Of a DNA stretch of 63,765 nt, positions 1-8,243 are shown piece after piece (position 1 is the first letter of the stretch; each line of letters opens with the position of its first letter). The stretch lies in assembly GCA_021776295.1 (NCBI GenBank), contig JAJFGE010000092.1:1-63765 (forward strand). The letters are read 5' to 3'. A program made the translations under genes and the position numbers. This DNA is from Hyphococcus sp. GTDB taxonomy: Bacteria > Pseudomonadota > Alphaproteobacteria > Caulobacterales > Parvularculaceae. The notes under the pieces were generated by a model. That model was given only the letters and a program-made list of their open reading frames with translations, did no database searches and was not told the DNA's origin.

Positions 1-57
1 GCGAGGCCCGCTATAGAGCAGCGCTTTCGGCGCTCTAAAACGCCGAACGGACCTCTT

Positions 58-134
58 GGCGGGGTAGCTCAGTTGGTGAGAGCGCAGGATTCATAACCCT
101 GAGGTCGCTGGTTCAAGTCCAGCTCCCGCTACCA
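58..134 (+). tRNA. tRNA with CAT anticodon, probably elongator tRNA-Met
   Basis: The 77-nt cloverleaf folds with a 7-bp acceptor stem (58-64 with 124-130, G-U pairs at both ends), D stem 67-70/80-83, anticodon stem 85-89/97-101 and T stem 107-111/119-123. CCA is encoded at 132-134. The anticodon CAT is at 92-94. The anticodon stem has an A-C mismatch next to the loop. The first acceptor pair is G-U rather than the C-A mismatch of bacterial initiators, so an elongator Met tRNA is favoured. A lysidine-modified Ile2 tRNA shares this anticodon and is not fully excluded. Confidence 0.93.
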
Positions 135-142
135 AAAACCAT

Positions 143-634
143 CTATTCCCGTTTACGAAGCTTGCGCATCCTGCGGTGGGAGGCATCCTCTTCAGTGCGA
201 TGCAGCAACTGCGCGCGGGCGTCTCCGTCCAGGCTTTCTATCGCATCGAGGAACGCTTCATCAAATAGCGCGCGTCCGCGATCGCGCGCATCCTGCAACT
301 CGCTGAGCGCCGCCTCGGCCGCCGCCCGATCCCATTCTTCCGCCCGCAAGGCGTTGTGATAGGCGCGCTGGAGATTGTGTATTTCTTCTCGTTGCGCACG
401 CAATTGCGGAATATTGGCGCGGATCGCATGACGAAAGGCGGTTCTGCTTTCTGGCGGCAGGTCTTTGGCGCGCCGCATGAAGCCTCTTGGGTTGTCCATG
501 CGGTGTTGGGGCGCCGCCATCATTGGCGTCGGCGGGGCATCGTTCGGCGTGATGATCCGCCCCATGATGAAACCGACCGCAAACACGTTCAGCGCCAGCG
601 ATGCAATCAGCGCAATGGTTATTCCCCGGCCCAT
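143..634 (-). CDS. periplasmic heavy-metal-sensor-like protein (Metal_resist/CpxP-like)
   Basis: This 163-residue protein has one N-terminal membrane segment (about residues 5-27). A charged, alpha-helical periplasmic part rich in Arg, Glu and Ala follows, with a proline/methionine-rich linker and an LPPESR motif near residue 60. This layout is that of small envelope proteins annotated as periplasmic heavy-metal sensors, related to CpxP and ZraP. It is the last gene of a minus-strand operon with an ECF sigma factor and a membrane protein, and overlaps the upstream gene by 16 nt. An AGGAGC Shine-Dalgarno sits before the ATG. Family assignment rests on architecture and neighbours; metal binding is not shown. 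Confidence 0.72.
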   Translation of the reverse strand: MGRGITIALIASLALNVFAVGFIMGRIITPNDAPPTPMMAAPQHRMDNPRGFMRRAKDLPPESRTAFRHAIRANIPQLRAQREEIHNLQRAYHNALRAEEWDRAAAEAALSELQDARDRGRALFDEAFLDAIESLDGDARAQLLHRTEEDASHRRMRKLRKRE

Positions 635-1017
635 CGGTCAAGCTCCTCATCATCTAAAAGCGCCAGATCAAACGTATCATCTGCATAGATGTACAACTCG
701 TCTTCCGGCGCCAGCGCAACGCCAGAATTTGCCGTTATCGCACCGGCCGTAAGGCCGAGCACGCTGATGCTGGCGAGGGCGGCGGCGCTTGCTATGCGAA
801 AACGTTCAAACAGATTGCCAATACCGGCAAAGCCGTCGCGTCGTTGTTGCTGTACATTATCATAGGCGGCGAGAATATCGCGCTTCAGGGCCTCTGGCGG
901 TGCGGGAACATCAGCCTTATTGAGAATGGCGTTGAGGGCCGCCTCATCGTCTCGCGCCCTATCTTCTTGGGCCCGATCTTCTTGCGTCTGGTCAGTTGGC
1001 GTTGGTGATTGCGTCAT
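619..1017 (-). CDS. single-pass membrane protein, candidate anti-sigma factor
   Basis: The 132-residue protein has an acidic, low-complexity N terminus with two QEDRA-type repeats. A helical segment (about 25-60) that could bind a sigma factor follows, then one membrane segment at about 74-96 and an acidic C-terminal tail. It overlaps the end of the ECF sigma gene and the start of the metal-sensor-like gene, as expected for translational coupling. A partner of an ECF sigma factor with a cytoplasmic N terminus and one membrane helix is typically an anti-sigma factor. No zinc-binding HxxxCxxC motif of the ZAS type is visible, so the role is inferred from context. Confidence 0.6.
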   Translation of the reverse strand: MTQSPTPTDQTQEDRAQEDRARDDEAALNAILNKADVPAPPEALKRDILAAYDNVQQQRRDGFAGIGNLFERFRIASAAALASISVLGLTAGAITANSGVALAPEDELYIYADDTFDLALLDDEELDRWAGE

Positions 1018-1594
1018 CGCTCATCCTTCCCGTTAGATGTTGTTGCATCGGCGCCAGCCGGTCGCGCAAAGCTCGGCGCGCGCGCGCCAATAGCGATTCC
1101 ACCGCCTCGACGCTGATCTCCATGATTGCCGCCGCTTCAATATTAGATAGCTCCTGAAAGTGGCATAGCGTAATCGCAAGCCGTTGACGATCCGGCAGCG
1201 TGCTGAGCGCGTCGTCGATTGCGGACCGTTGTTCGCCGGCAAAATAATTATCAGCGGGCCCGGGCGCCGGATCGGCAAGTTCCGGTGCGGCGTCTTCGCT
1301 GATCTCGCGGCCCGATTTCCTTAGCTGATCAAGGCAGGTGTTCATCGCCACCCTGTAGAGCCAGGTTTCAAATTTTGCGCCTTGAGGCTTCCATCGAGGG
1401 GCGTTTTTCCAAAGTCGCAGGAAAGTTTCCTGAGTGGCGTCCTGGGCGCTTGCGCGATTGCCCAGCATTCGAAAACACCCGGCATAGATTTTATCCGTAT
1501 GACGCTCAATCAGGATCGTCGCCGCCGCCCGGTCGCCGCGCCCCGCCAGGCGCACAAGCGCCTCATCGCTGTCGTCTGGTTGCGCCAATCGCAC
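992..1594 (-). CDS. ECF-family RNA polymerase sigma factor
   Basis: The 200-residue protein has sigma region 2 at about residues 28-98, including the DATQETFLRLW motif and a FETWLYRVAMN segment. Region 4 at about 125-185 ends in a helix-turn-helix (LSNIEAAAIMEISVEAVESL). It lacks regions 1 and 3, as ECF sigma factors do. It should direct RNA polymerase to a small envelope-stress regulon. The start is GTG with a weak GAAG upstream. The 3' end overlaps the candidate anti-sigma gene by 26 nt. The EF-hand gene lies 57 nt upstream on the same strand and may belong to its regulon. Confidence 0.9.
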   Translation of the reverse strand: MRLAQPDDSDEALVRLAGRGDRAAATILIERHTDKIYAGCFRMLGNRASAQDATQETFLRLWKNAPRWKPQGAKFETWLYRVAMNTCLDQLRKSGREISEDAAPELADPAPGPADNYFAGEQRSAIDDALSTLPDRQRLAITLCHFQELSNIEAAAIMEISVEAVESLLARARRALRDRLAPMQQHLTGRMSDDAITNAN

Positions 1595-1651
1595 CTTCGC
1601 GTTGTTGCGGCGCCGCTGCCAGTCGTCTGGTTGCGGCGCCGGTTAGAGATT

Positions 1652-2071
1652 TTAGTGTCGGCCGCGGCGGCGGTGGCGTTTTTGCCGCTCATCAGCACTC
1701 AATACGCCGTCGCCGTTCTTGTCCAGCTTTTCAAAGCGTTCTTCGGCCTTGGCGAGAAATTCGTCGTGATCGACAACGCCGTCGCCGTTCTTATCTGGGT
1801 TGTTCGCGGCGCGTTTGGCCATGCGGAAGGCCTGAAATTCCTCGCGCGATACCGATCCGTTGCCATCGGCGTCGGCCCCGGCGAGCATTTCTGCGCGTTG
1901 CTCCTTGCGGGCGTCGTCACGTGCATTCAGCTCCTCTGCGCTGATCTCGCCATCGCCATTTGTGTCCATGCGGTCAAAATGCTTGGCGCCCCTGCCGTCA
2001 CCGGCGATGGCGCTTGCCGCAACCAGGCTGAGCCCGGCGCCGGCGATCAAAGCAACGATAATCTTGTTCAT
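1652..2071 (-). CDS. secreted EF-hand calcium-binding protein
   Basis: The 139-residue protein has a signal peptide (about 1-23, ending AIA) and four EF-hand loops at residues 36-47, 67-78, 93-104 and 117-128. Each loop has the Dx[DN]xDG or DxDGNG pattern and a terminal Glu, so all four look competent for calcium. A short basic tail (KRHRRRGRH) ends the protein. An AGGAGC Shine-Dalgarno precedes the ATG. The protein is predicted to be periplasmic. Location just upstream of the ECF sigma gene suggests co-transcription or control by that sigma factor, but no promoter was identified. Confidence 0.88.
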   Translation of the reverse strand: MNKIIVALIAGAGLSLVAASAIAGDGRGAKHFDRMDTNGDGEISAEELNARDDARKEQRAEMLAGADADGNGSVSREEFQAFRMAKRAANNPDKNGDGVVDHDEFLAKAEERFEKLDKNGDGVLSADERQKRHRRRGRH

Positions 2072-2251
2072 AAGTAGCTCCTGTAAAAATTGGGGGTTTA
2101 TCGACCCAGCACCTCTTAAACGGCGGGGCCAGCAGATTCCGTCGGTGTTTTTTGGGGCATTTGGCCGGGAGCAGCGTTTTAGCCCGCGCTAAGTGCCGCG
2201 GAGGCCCCGAAATCACTTGACCCGGAGGCGCAAAAGGAGAGATTCAGCCTC

Positions 2252-3253
2252 ATGTCCCAGCAATTTCTCGCCGATAGTTTTGGCCGCGCAATCACCTATC
2301 TTCGCCTCTCTGTGACGGATCGGTGTGACTTGCGCTGCACCTACTGCATGAGCGAGGCGATGACGTTTCTGCCCAAGCGCGACGTGTTGAGCCTGGAAGA
2401 GCTGGAGCGCCTTTCCGTTGCGTTCATCAATCGCGGGGTTCGGAAAATCCGCCTGACCGGCGGAGAGCCGCTGGTGCGCCGCGACATCATGACGTTGCTG
2501 AAGCGGTTGTCTCCCCGCCTGGGCGCCGGGCTGGATGAGATCACGCTGACCACCAACGCAACCCAGCTGTCGCGCTATGCGAGCGAGCTTGCCGCCATTG
2601 GCGTCAAGCGCATCAATGTGTCACTCGACACGCTTGACGACGCCAGGTTTGAACAGCTGACGCGCCGCGCCGCGCTTGGCAAAGTGTTAAAGGGTATTGA
2701 TGCCGCGCAGGCGGCCGGCCTGAAAATAAAGATCAACACGGTGGCGCTGAAAGGCGTCAATGAAGACGAAATTCCGTCGTTAATCACCTGGGCGCATCAA
2801 CGCGATATTGACGTGACGCTGATCGAGGTGATGCCGCTTGGTGAAATCGAAGAAGATCGCGTCGATCAATATTTGCCGTTAACGGCGGTGCGCGACTCGC
2901 TTGAGGCGCGCTGGACGCTTGAGCCGATAGCGTTGAAAACCGGCGGTCCGGCGCGTTATGTCAAGGTCGCGCAGACCGGCGGCGTTGTCGGCTTTATCTC
3001 GCCGCTGACCAATAATTTTTGCGCCGATTGCAATCGTGTGCGCGTTACCTGCACCGGACAAATCTATATGTGCCTCGGCCATGACGATCATATTGATCTG
3101 CGCGCGGCGCTGCGCGGGCCACACCCGACCGAGGCGCTGAACGCGGCGCTTGATACGGCGATGTTGCGCAAGCCCGAGCGCCATGATTTTGACATTTCGT
3201 CGCGCGGCGCGGCGCCGGCGGTCTCCCGGCATATGTCGATGACTGGCGGTTAG
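2252..3253 (+). CDS. moaA: GTP 3',8-cyclase (molybdenum cofactor biosynthesis protein A)
   Basis: MoaA is a radical SAM enzyme that, with MoaC, converts GTP to cyclic pyranopterin monophosphate, the first step of molybdopterin synthesis. The 333-residue protein has the radical SAM cysteines C25, C29 and C32 (CDLRCTYC). The second 4Fe-4S site is at C257, C260 and C274 (CADC then C-x13). It ends in the conserved Gly-Gly needed for activity. An AAGGAG site lies upstream. It is the first gene of a seven-gene Moco run reaching 6791. No Moco riboswitch was recognised in the 180 nt upstream. Confidence 0.96.
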   Translation: MSQQFLADSFGRAITYLRLSVTDRCDLRCTYCMSEAMTFLPKRDVLSLEELERLSVAFINRGVRKIRLTGGEPLVRRDIMTLLKRLSPRLGAGLDEITLTTNATQLSRYASELAAIGVKRINVSLDTLDDARFEQLTRRAALGKVLKGIDAAQAAGLKIKINTVALKGVNEDEIPSLITWAHQRDIDVTLIEVMPLGEIEEDRVDQYLPLTAVRDSLEARWTLEPIALKTGGPARYVKVAQTGGVVGFISPLTNNFCADCNRVRVTCTGQIYMCLGHDDHIDLRAALRGPHPTEALNAALDTAMLRKPERHDFDISSRGAAPAVSRHMSMTGG

Positions 3254-3257
3254 ATCG

Positions 3258-3506
3258 ATGGCGCGGATATTGTTTTTTGGCAGGCTTGCCGATCTCGCCG
3301 GAGGACGGGAGCGGGAATTGCACATCGGCGATAGCGTTCGCAATCTGCGCGAGCTAGTCGATCTGATAGCCAAAGACGACGACCGTCTCGGCGTGGCGCT
3401 CAGAGAAAAATCCGTTCAGACGATCATCAATGAACGCCTCAATTCCGGCGACGCCATCACCGATAGCGATGAGATCGCATTTTTACCGCCTGTCAGCGGC
3501 GGGTAG
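3258..3506 (+). CDS. moaD: molybdopterin synthase small subunit (sulfur carrier)
   Basis: The 82-residue protein has the ubiquitin-like fold signature of MoaD and ends in Gly-Gly, the site of adenylation and thiocarboxylation. It carries the dithiolene sulfur that MoaE transfers to precursor Z. It starts 4 nt after moaA and is followed by moaE, its partner in the heterotetrameric synthase. Confidence 0.93.
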   Translation: MARILFFGRLADLAGGRERELHIGDSVRNLRELVDLIAKDDDRLGVALREKSVQTIINERLNSGDAITDSDEIAFLPPVSGG

Positions 3507-3516
3507 GGCGGCTCCC

Positions 3517-3981
3517 GTGATCCGCATCAGCAAATCAAAGTTCAATCCCGGTAAGGAGCTATCTGCGTTTGAGCAAAAGACAGGAGACGCTGGCGCGGTT
3601 GTGAGTTTTCTCGGCCGGGTGCGCGGCGATAAAACAGAAGCTGCGGTCACGGCGCTCTATCTTGAGCACTACCCAGGCGTCACCGAGCGCGCGCTGGACC
3701 AGGTCGAGGCCGAGGCGCGCGGCCGCTGGTCGATTGATGAGCCGCTTATCATCCACCGGATAGGCGATCTAAAACCGGGTGAGCCTATCGTCTTTGTTTG
3801 CGTCAGCGCGCGTCATCGCCGCGAAGCGTTTGAGGCGGCGGATTTTTTGATGGACTATCTGAAAACCAAGGCGTTGTTCTGGAAAAAGGAAATCAGAGCC
3901 GACGGCGATAAATGGATTGAACCGCGCGAGCAGGACTATATGGATGCGGCGCGATGGCATGAGAACAGCAAGGACACCTGA
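3517..3981 (+). CDS. moaE: molybdopterin synthase catalytic subunit
   Basis: MoaE inserts sulfur from MoaD thiocarboxylate into cyclic pyranopterin monophosphate. The protein shows the family motifs VSFLGRVRG, ALYLEHYPG and the catalytic lysine segment KTKALFWKKE. The chosen start is GTG at 3517, just after the moaD stop; it gives 154 residues, normal for MoaE. The reading frame is open further upstream inside moaD, but that extension does not look like MoaE. Confidence 0.93.
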   Translation: MIRISKSKFNPGKELSAFEQKTGDAGAVVSFLGRVRGDKTEAAVTALYLEHYPGVTERALDQVEAEARGRWSIDEPLIIHRIGDLKPGEPIVFVCVSARHRREAFEAADFLMDYLKTKALFWKKEIRADGDKWIEPREQDYMDAARWHENSKDT

Positions 3982-3984
3982 CTA

Positions 3985-4515
3985 ATGCATGGAATAGATA
4001 AAGAACGTGAATTCAAGCCGGTGCGGATTGCGGTGCTGACCGTGACCGACAGCCGCACCTATGCGAACGACACTTCGGGCGATCTGCTGGCCCAGCGCAT
4101 CGAGGCGGCGGGGCATGTGCTTGCCGCGCGCGATCTCGTTCCTGACGAGAAGGAAATCATTGCGGCGACGGTTTCAAAATGGATTGCCGATCCGGCGGTG
4201 GAAGTGGTGATCTCCACCGGCGGCACCGGACTGACCGGCAGGGACATCACGCCAGAGGCGATTAGGCCGCTGTATGATAAAGAGATCGAAGGTTTTTCGG
4301 TGATCTTTCATAAGGTGAGTTTTGAAAGCGTCGGCCTGTCGACGCTGCAATCGCGGGCGACGGCCGGCGTGGCGCAGGGCACGTTTATATTTGCGCTGCC
4401 AGGGTCCAACGGCGCGGTTAAAGATGGCTGGGACAAGATCATTTCCTACCAGCTCGATTCGCGCCATGGCCCGTGCAATCTGGTGGAGCTGATGCCGCGA
4501 CTGATGGAAAAATAA
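3985..4515 (+). CDS. moaB: MoaB/MogA-family molybdopterin adenylyltransferase-like protein
   Basis: The 176-residue protein has the MoaB/Mog fold with the substrate-binding STGGTGLTGRD motif. The later TFIFALPGSNGAVKDGWDKI segment and the RHGPCNLVELMPR end resemble MoaB more than MogA. In bacteria the MogA role is adenylation of molybdopterin before metal insertion; MoaB can take that role in some lineages. It starts 4 nt after moaE. No separate mogA is present in the window, so this may be the functional adenylyltransferase here. Confidence 0.9.
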   Translation: MHGIDKEREFKPVRIAVLTVTDSRTYANDTSGDLLAQRIEAAGHVLAARDLVPDEKEIIAATVSKWIADPAVEVVISTGGTGLTGRDITPEAIRPLYDKEIEGFSVIFHKVSFESVGLSTLQSRATAGVAQGTFIFALPGSNGAVKDGWDKIISYQLDSRHGPCNLVELMPRLMEK

Positions 4516-4519
4516 ACCA

Positions 4520-5005
4520 ATGGCGAAGAGCGATCTCACCCATTTCGATGACCAGGGCCGTGCGCGCATGGTTGATGTCTCCGATAAGGCCGATACGCTG
4601 CGCCGCGCCGTGGCTCGCGGGCGGGTGGTGTTCTCAGCCAAAGCCTATGAGATCGCCCGAAGCGGCGGCGTCAAGAAGGGCGACATACTGAGCATTGCCG
4701 AGATCGCCGGAGTGATGGGCGCCAAGCGCACAAGCGATCTTATTCCGCTGTGTCATCCGTTGCCGATTACCGGACTGTCGGTGAGCGTTGAGCCGGACGA
4801 CGATGCCTGCGCGTTTATCGTTACCGCAGAGGTAAAAACCACCGGCAAAACCGGGGTTGAAATGGAAGCGCTGACGGCGGTGGCGACCGCCTGCCTGACG
4901 ATTTATGATATGGCCAAGGCGATCGATAAATCGATGATCATCGGCGATATCAAGCTGTTTGAAAAATCCGGCGGCAAATCTGGAGATTTCTCGCGCGATG
5001 ATTAA
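4520..5005 (+). CDS. moaC: cyclic pyranopterin monophosphate synthase
   Basis: MoaC completes conversion of the MoaA product to cyclic pyranopterin monophosphate. The 161-residue protein carries the family motifs MGAKRTSDLIPLCHPLPI and KTGVEMEALTAV, with the active-site lysine region DMAKAIDKSM. It follows moaB by 4 nt and its last 8 nt overlap moeA, consistent with one operon. Confidence 0.95.
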   Translation: MAKSDLTHFDDQGRARMVDVSDKADTLRRAVARGRVVFSAKAYEIARSGGVKKGDILSIAEIAGVMGAKRTSDLIPLCHPLPITGLSVSVEPDDDACAFIVTAEVKTTGKTGVEMEALTAVATACLTIYDMAKAIDKSMIIGDIKLFEKSGGKSGDFSRDD

Positions 5006-6191
5006 CGTCGATGAGGCCATCAACATTATCCTCGACGGCGCCTCAGCACTTGACGCCGAGACGGTCTCACTGGGCGCGCTCACGGGGCGCACTCTGGCGG
5101 CCGATGTCGTTGCGCGCATAACCCAACCGCCCTTTACGGCTTCGGCTATGGACGGCTATGCGGTCCGTTTCGGTGATATGGCGCCGGGCGCACAGTTGAG
5201 TGTTGTTGGCGAGGCGCCGGCGGGCGCGCCCTATGACGGGGCTATCGCCAGCGGCGAGGCGGTGCGGATACTCACCGGCGGCGTTGTTCCGCTCGGCGCC
5301 GAGCACGTCATCATGCAAGAAGACGTGACGCGCGAAGGCGACCGGATCACCATCAATGAGCTGCAGAAAAAGCCCCGCAATATACGCAAAGCCGGGGTTG
5401 ATTTTAGCAAAGGCGATATCCTCGCAAGGAAAGCCGCACGGCTTCACGATTTTAACGGCTCGATTTTCGCGGCGGCAAATATTTCCGCCGTATCAGTTAC
5501 GCGTCGCCCGCGTGTCGCGATTTTTTCTAACGGCGACGAGCTGGTTGAACCGGGGGCGACATTGGGGCCGGGCGAGATTGTCAACTCCAATCATATTGCG
5601 CTGTCGGCCATGGTTAAAAGCTGGGGCGGCGCGCCGGATTATTTGGGATGCGCTGCTGACAGCCAGGAAGCGATTGAAGATTTCTTCCGCCGCGCGCGCG
5701 ATGCGGATATCATCATTCCGATCGGCGGCGCTTCTGTGGGCGACTATGATTATGTGAAATCTGCATTCCAGGGCGCCGGCGGCGAAACCCTGTTTGAAAA
5801 AATTGCCGTGCGTCCCGGCAAACCGACATGGTTTGGCAAGCTCGGCAATACTCGCATTGTCGGCCTGCCGGGAAATCCCGCATCGGCGATTGTGACCGCG
5901 GCGCTTTTTGTCCAGCCGCTGGTGCGGCGACTGGCGGCAACGCAAAGCGATGCGCCGCATTTTTCAAATGCAGTATTGACAGAAAGTTTGCCCGCCAATG
6001 GCGCCCGCGAGACCTATTTGCGGGCGAGAGGCGAGCACCGCGATGAAGGCGGCGTCCATGTGACGCCGGCGCCTGATCAGGACAGCTCGCTGCTCATGCC
6101 CTTTGCCAGCGCCAATGTTTTGATCCGGCGGGCGGTGAATGCGCCGGCGGTCGTCGTTGGCGGCGAAGTTGAAATCGTACGGCTGCGATAA
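4998..6191 (+). CDS. moeA: molybdopterin molybdenumtransferase
   Basis: MoeA inserts molybdate into adenylated molybdopterin. The 398-residue length is usual. Visible motifs are PPFTASAMDGYAVR near the N terminus, RILTGGVVPLGA, the PRVAIFSNGDELVEPG segment, PIGGASVGDYDYVK, and FGLPGNPAS-like KLGNTRIVGLPGNPASA. The ATG at 4998 overlaps the end of moaC; upstream in-frame codons lie inside moaC and are not needed. Confidence 0.95.
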   Translation: MINVDEAINIILDGASALDAETVSLGALTGRTLAADVVARITQPPFTASAMDGYAVRFGDMAPGAQLSVVGEAPAGAPYDGAIASGEAVRILTGGVVPLGAEHVIMQEDVTREGDRITINELQKKPRNIRKAGVDFSKGDILARKAARLHDFNGSIFAAANISAVSVTRRPRVAIFSNGDELVEPGATLGPGEIVNSNHIALSAMVKSWGGAPDYLGCAADSQEAIEDFFRRARDADIIIPIGGASVGDYDYVKSAFQGAGGETLFEKIAVRPGKPTWFGKLGNTRIVGLPGNPASAIVTAALFVQPLVRRLAATQSDAPHFSNAVLTESLPANGARETYLRARGEHRDEGGVHVTPAPDQDSSLLMPFASANVLIRRAVNAPAVVVGGEVEIVRLR

Positions 6192-6791
6192 ATGACGATC
6201 CGTAAAAATCATACATCGCCGCGCATCGGCGTGATTTTAGCCGGCGGTTATGCACGGCGGATGGGCGCGGACAAACCCGCCGTTCTCTTGGCCGGGCGAC
6301 GGCTGATCGATCATGTGATTGACCGGCTTGTCCCGCAGGTAGACCGCATACTGATTGCCGGGCCTCATGCTTATGACACAGATCTGGCGTTCGCGTCCGA
6401 CCGCGGGACCGGGCCGCGCGGTCCGGCCGCGGGCCTGTGGGCGGCGGGCCACTGGTTACTGGAGCAGACGCCGGACGCCGCCGGGTTCGTTACCGCGCCT
6501 GTGGATGGGCCATTTTTACCTCCCGACCTCTATGAGAAACTTGCGGATGGCGATGGTTGCGCCGTCGCCAGTAATGAGGACGGCGAGCATCCCACATTTG
6601 CCTTCTGGCAGGCGCCGGTATTGTTGGAGAAACTCCGCTCAGCCCCGACCGACAAAGGTCTCGCCCTGCACGCGCTGGCGGAACAATGCGCCGCGCGCCA
6701 TGTGGCGTTTAGCCAGCGAAATTGTTTGATGAATATCAACGCGCCGGAAGAACTGGCAAACGCTGAAGCATTCATGTCAGCAAATGACTGA
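6192..6791 (+). CDS. mobA: molybdenum cofactor guanylyltransferase
   Basis: MobA transfers GMP to Mo-molybdopterin to make the MGD cofactor of DMSO-reductase-family enzymes. The 199-residue protein has the nucleotide-binding signature LAGGYARRMGADK (residues 16-28) and a later TAPVDGPFLPPDL segment. It abuts moeA directly. It is the last gene of the Moco run and converges with the PiT-like gene 8 nt away. Confidence 0.92.
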   Translation: MTIRKNHTSPRIGVILAGGYARRMGADKPAVLLAGRRLIDHVIDRLVPQVDRILIAGPHAYDTDLAFASDRGTGPRGPAAGLWAAGHWLLEQTPDAAGFVTAPVDGPFLPPDLYEKLADGDGCAVASNEDGEHPTFAFWQAPVLLEKLRSAPTDKGLALHALAEQCAARHVAFSQRNCLMNINAPEELANAEAFMSAND

Positions 6792-6799
6792 GCCTATCG

Positions 6800-7951
6800 C
6801 TATGCCAGCGGAAAGCTAAAAAACGCCAGAGCCGCCGCTGTCATCAGCGTCGCCAGAACAATCATCCGTGTATTGGATTTGCGGCGCAGATGCAGTCCCA
6901 CCGGAATGAGCAGAAGATTGGCGCTGCTAATAAACACCGCGTAACCCATCGTCGGCACGAGCTCGTCCAAAGGAAAGCCCCCACCCGCGAGCCCTCTTGC
7001 CAGGAACGGCAGCGACACCGCCATATCAATCGACAGGACAAGGCCGATATAGGCTTTGGCGATATCCGATAGCGCTACCTCGCAGGTGCGTAAAAAACTG
7101 ATGGCTTTTGTGGCCAGCGCAAAGCCGTATTCGCGCCCGGCGATCAGGCCGAGAAACACGAAAGTCGTGCTCATGGGAATGGAGTTGAGCTCTTTGAAAT
7201 AGAACAGCAGTGAGGCATAGGTGAAGTCGATAATCGTTGCGGAACGGATGTCGGACACCGCCGTCTTCGATTTCAAAATCCGTTGTACCGGGCCGCCATT
7301 ATTGGCGAAGGTGTAGGCGAGCAACGCGACGATGGCGAACATCGCCGTAAAGCCTTCGACTGCGGTTATCTCACGCGGGAGAAAAACAAAAATATTGGCG
7401 AAATCCTGGATCAGCCACACCGACCACAAATAGGCGGTCGTCATCCATTGCAAGAGCACCCAGATGGGATGGTGTTGCTGGTGTGCTGTTTTTCGGAAAA
7501 ACTTCTCAACCGTGTTGGAGGCGATGAGGTAAATCCCGAGGCCGACAGCAAAGGCCAGCCCGTAGCCGATCAGGGATTTTTGCAGCATCGATGTCAGCCC
7601 GCCGATGGAGGCGAAGACAGTGAGCACCATGAACGAGGTTGAGACCGGAACGCCGAACCGGGTGATGATCAACAGCACCAGCGGCGGCAGCGTGTGGTAC
7701 CATTGAACTTCAATAGGCGGATATTTTTTGAGATTGGAAAGGCGCCCAAAAGACGGGTCCCCCTCATTGATCACCCAGCCATAAGTGAACGTCACGACAA
7801 GGATGATCGCGGCGAACAGAAACAACCAGAACCAGTGCAGGCGGCTGTTGGAGCTGATGAAAGTGCCCAGCGTCTGCAGTGCGTCATTGCCGACAACGGC
7901 GTAGGCGGCAAACAAAAACCCGACAATGGCAAACAGAGAAATATCGAACAC
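6800..7951 (-). CDS. divergent PiT-family (inorganic phosphate transporter-like) membrane protein
   Basis: The 383-residue protein has about ten hydrophobic segments. Two motifs recall the inverted signature repeats of PiT phosphate/sodium symporters: AVVGNDALQTLGTF near residue 18 (compare GANDxANAxGT) and FGVPVSTSFMVLTVF near residue 113 (compare PVSTTH). The rest is divergent, so substrate is uncertain. The start is GTG with GAGGA upstream. A Pho-box-like site lies about 53 nt upstream, and a phosphate-selective-type porin is divergent from it, which supports a phosphate-related role. It might also carry another oxyanion. Confidence 0.65.
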   Translation of the reverse strand: MFDISLFAIVGFLFAAYAVVGNDALQTLGTFISSNSRLHWFWLFLFAAIILVVTFTYGWVINEGDPSFGRLSNLKKYPPIEVQWYHTLPPLVLLIITRFGVPVSTSFMVLTVFASIGGLTSMLQKSLIGYGLAFAVGLGIYLIASNTVEKFFRKTAHQQHHPIWVLLQWMTTAYLWSVWLIQDFANIFVFLPREITAVEGFTAMFAIVALLAYTFANNGGPVQRILKSKTAVSDIRSATIIDFTYASLLFYFKELNSIPMSTTFVFLGLIAGREYGFALATKAISFLRTCEVALSDIAKAYIGLVLSIDMAVSLPFLARGLAGGGFPLDELVPTMGYAVFISSANLLLIPVGLHLRRKSNTRMIVLATLMTAAALAFFSFPLA

Positions 7952-8003
7952 GGCTAGAAGAATCCTCTAAACGGAAATTTAGCGTGCCTAATATCGGCGA
8001 GTC

Positions 8004-8021
8004 TTGAAACTTTTGTGACAG
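8004..8021 (-). promoter_or_regulatory. degenerate Pho box upstream of the PiT-like gene
   Basis: Read on the minus strand the site is CTGTCAC, AAAA, GTTTCAA. It matches the 7-4-7 direct-repeat plan of the PhoB box (CTGTCAT-N4-CTGTCAT) at 6 of 7 and 4 of 7 positions. It lies about 53 nt before the GTG start of the PiT-like gene. The assignment is by eye and depends on the matching site for the divergent porin. Confidence 0.45.
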
Positions 8022-8151
8022 GGTGGCGGCGCATACGCCGTTATCGTGTTCTCATAAGCTATTCATTATTGAATGGCAGTTCGTCAGTGTGGCAGATTCA
8101 AAGGCGTTAGCGCACAAAAGACGCACTTTGTGCATGGGCTCGACCTGCGTG

Positions 8152-8169
8152 CTGTCAAAAAAATATCAT
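8152..8169 (+). promoter_or_regulatory. degenerate Pho box upstream of the OprO/P-like porin
   Basis: The site reads CTGTCAA, AAAA, ATATCAT on the plus strand. It matches the two Pho-box repeats at 6 of 7 and 5 of 7 positions. It lies about 75 nt before the porin ATG, a usual distance. An AT-rich stretch follows that could hold a -10 region. Confidence 0.45.
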
Positions 8170-8243
8170 AAAACATTCTTTAAAGCTTCACCGTTGCCCC
8201 TTAGGTGCGCGACAACCGAGGTCGCACCGAAAGCCTGTAAAAT

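Noticed and set aside
26-47. Hairpin TTCGGCG/CGCCGAA upstream of the tRNA as a terminator
   Set aside because: No T-run follows, and the upstream gene is outside the window.
2072-2251. Molybdenum cofactor riboswitch upstream of moaA
   Set aside because: No arrangement of the known Moco RNA motif was recognised in the 180 nt before moaA.
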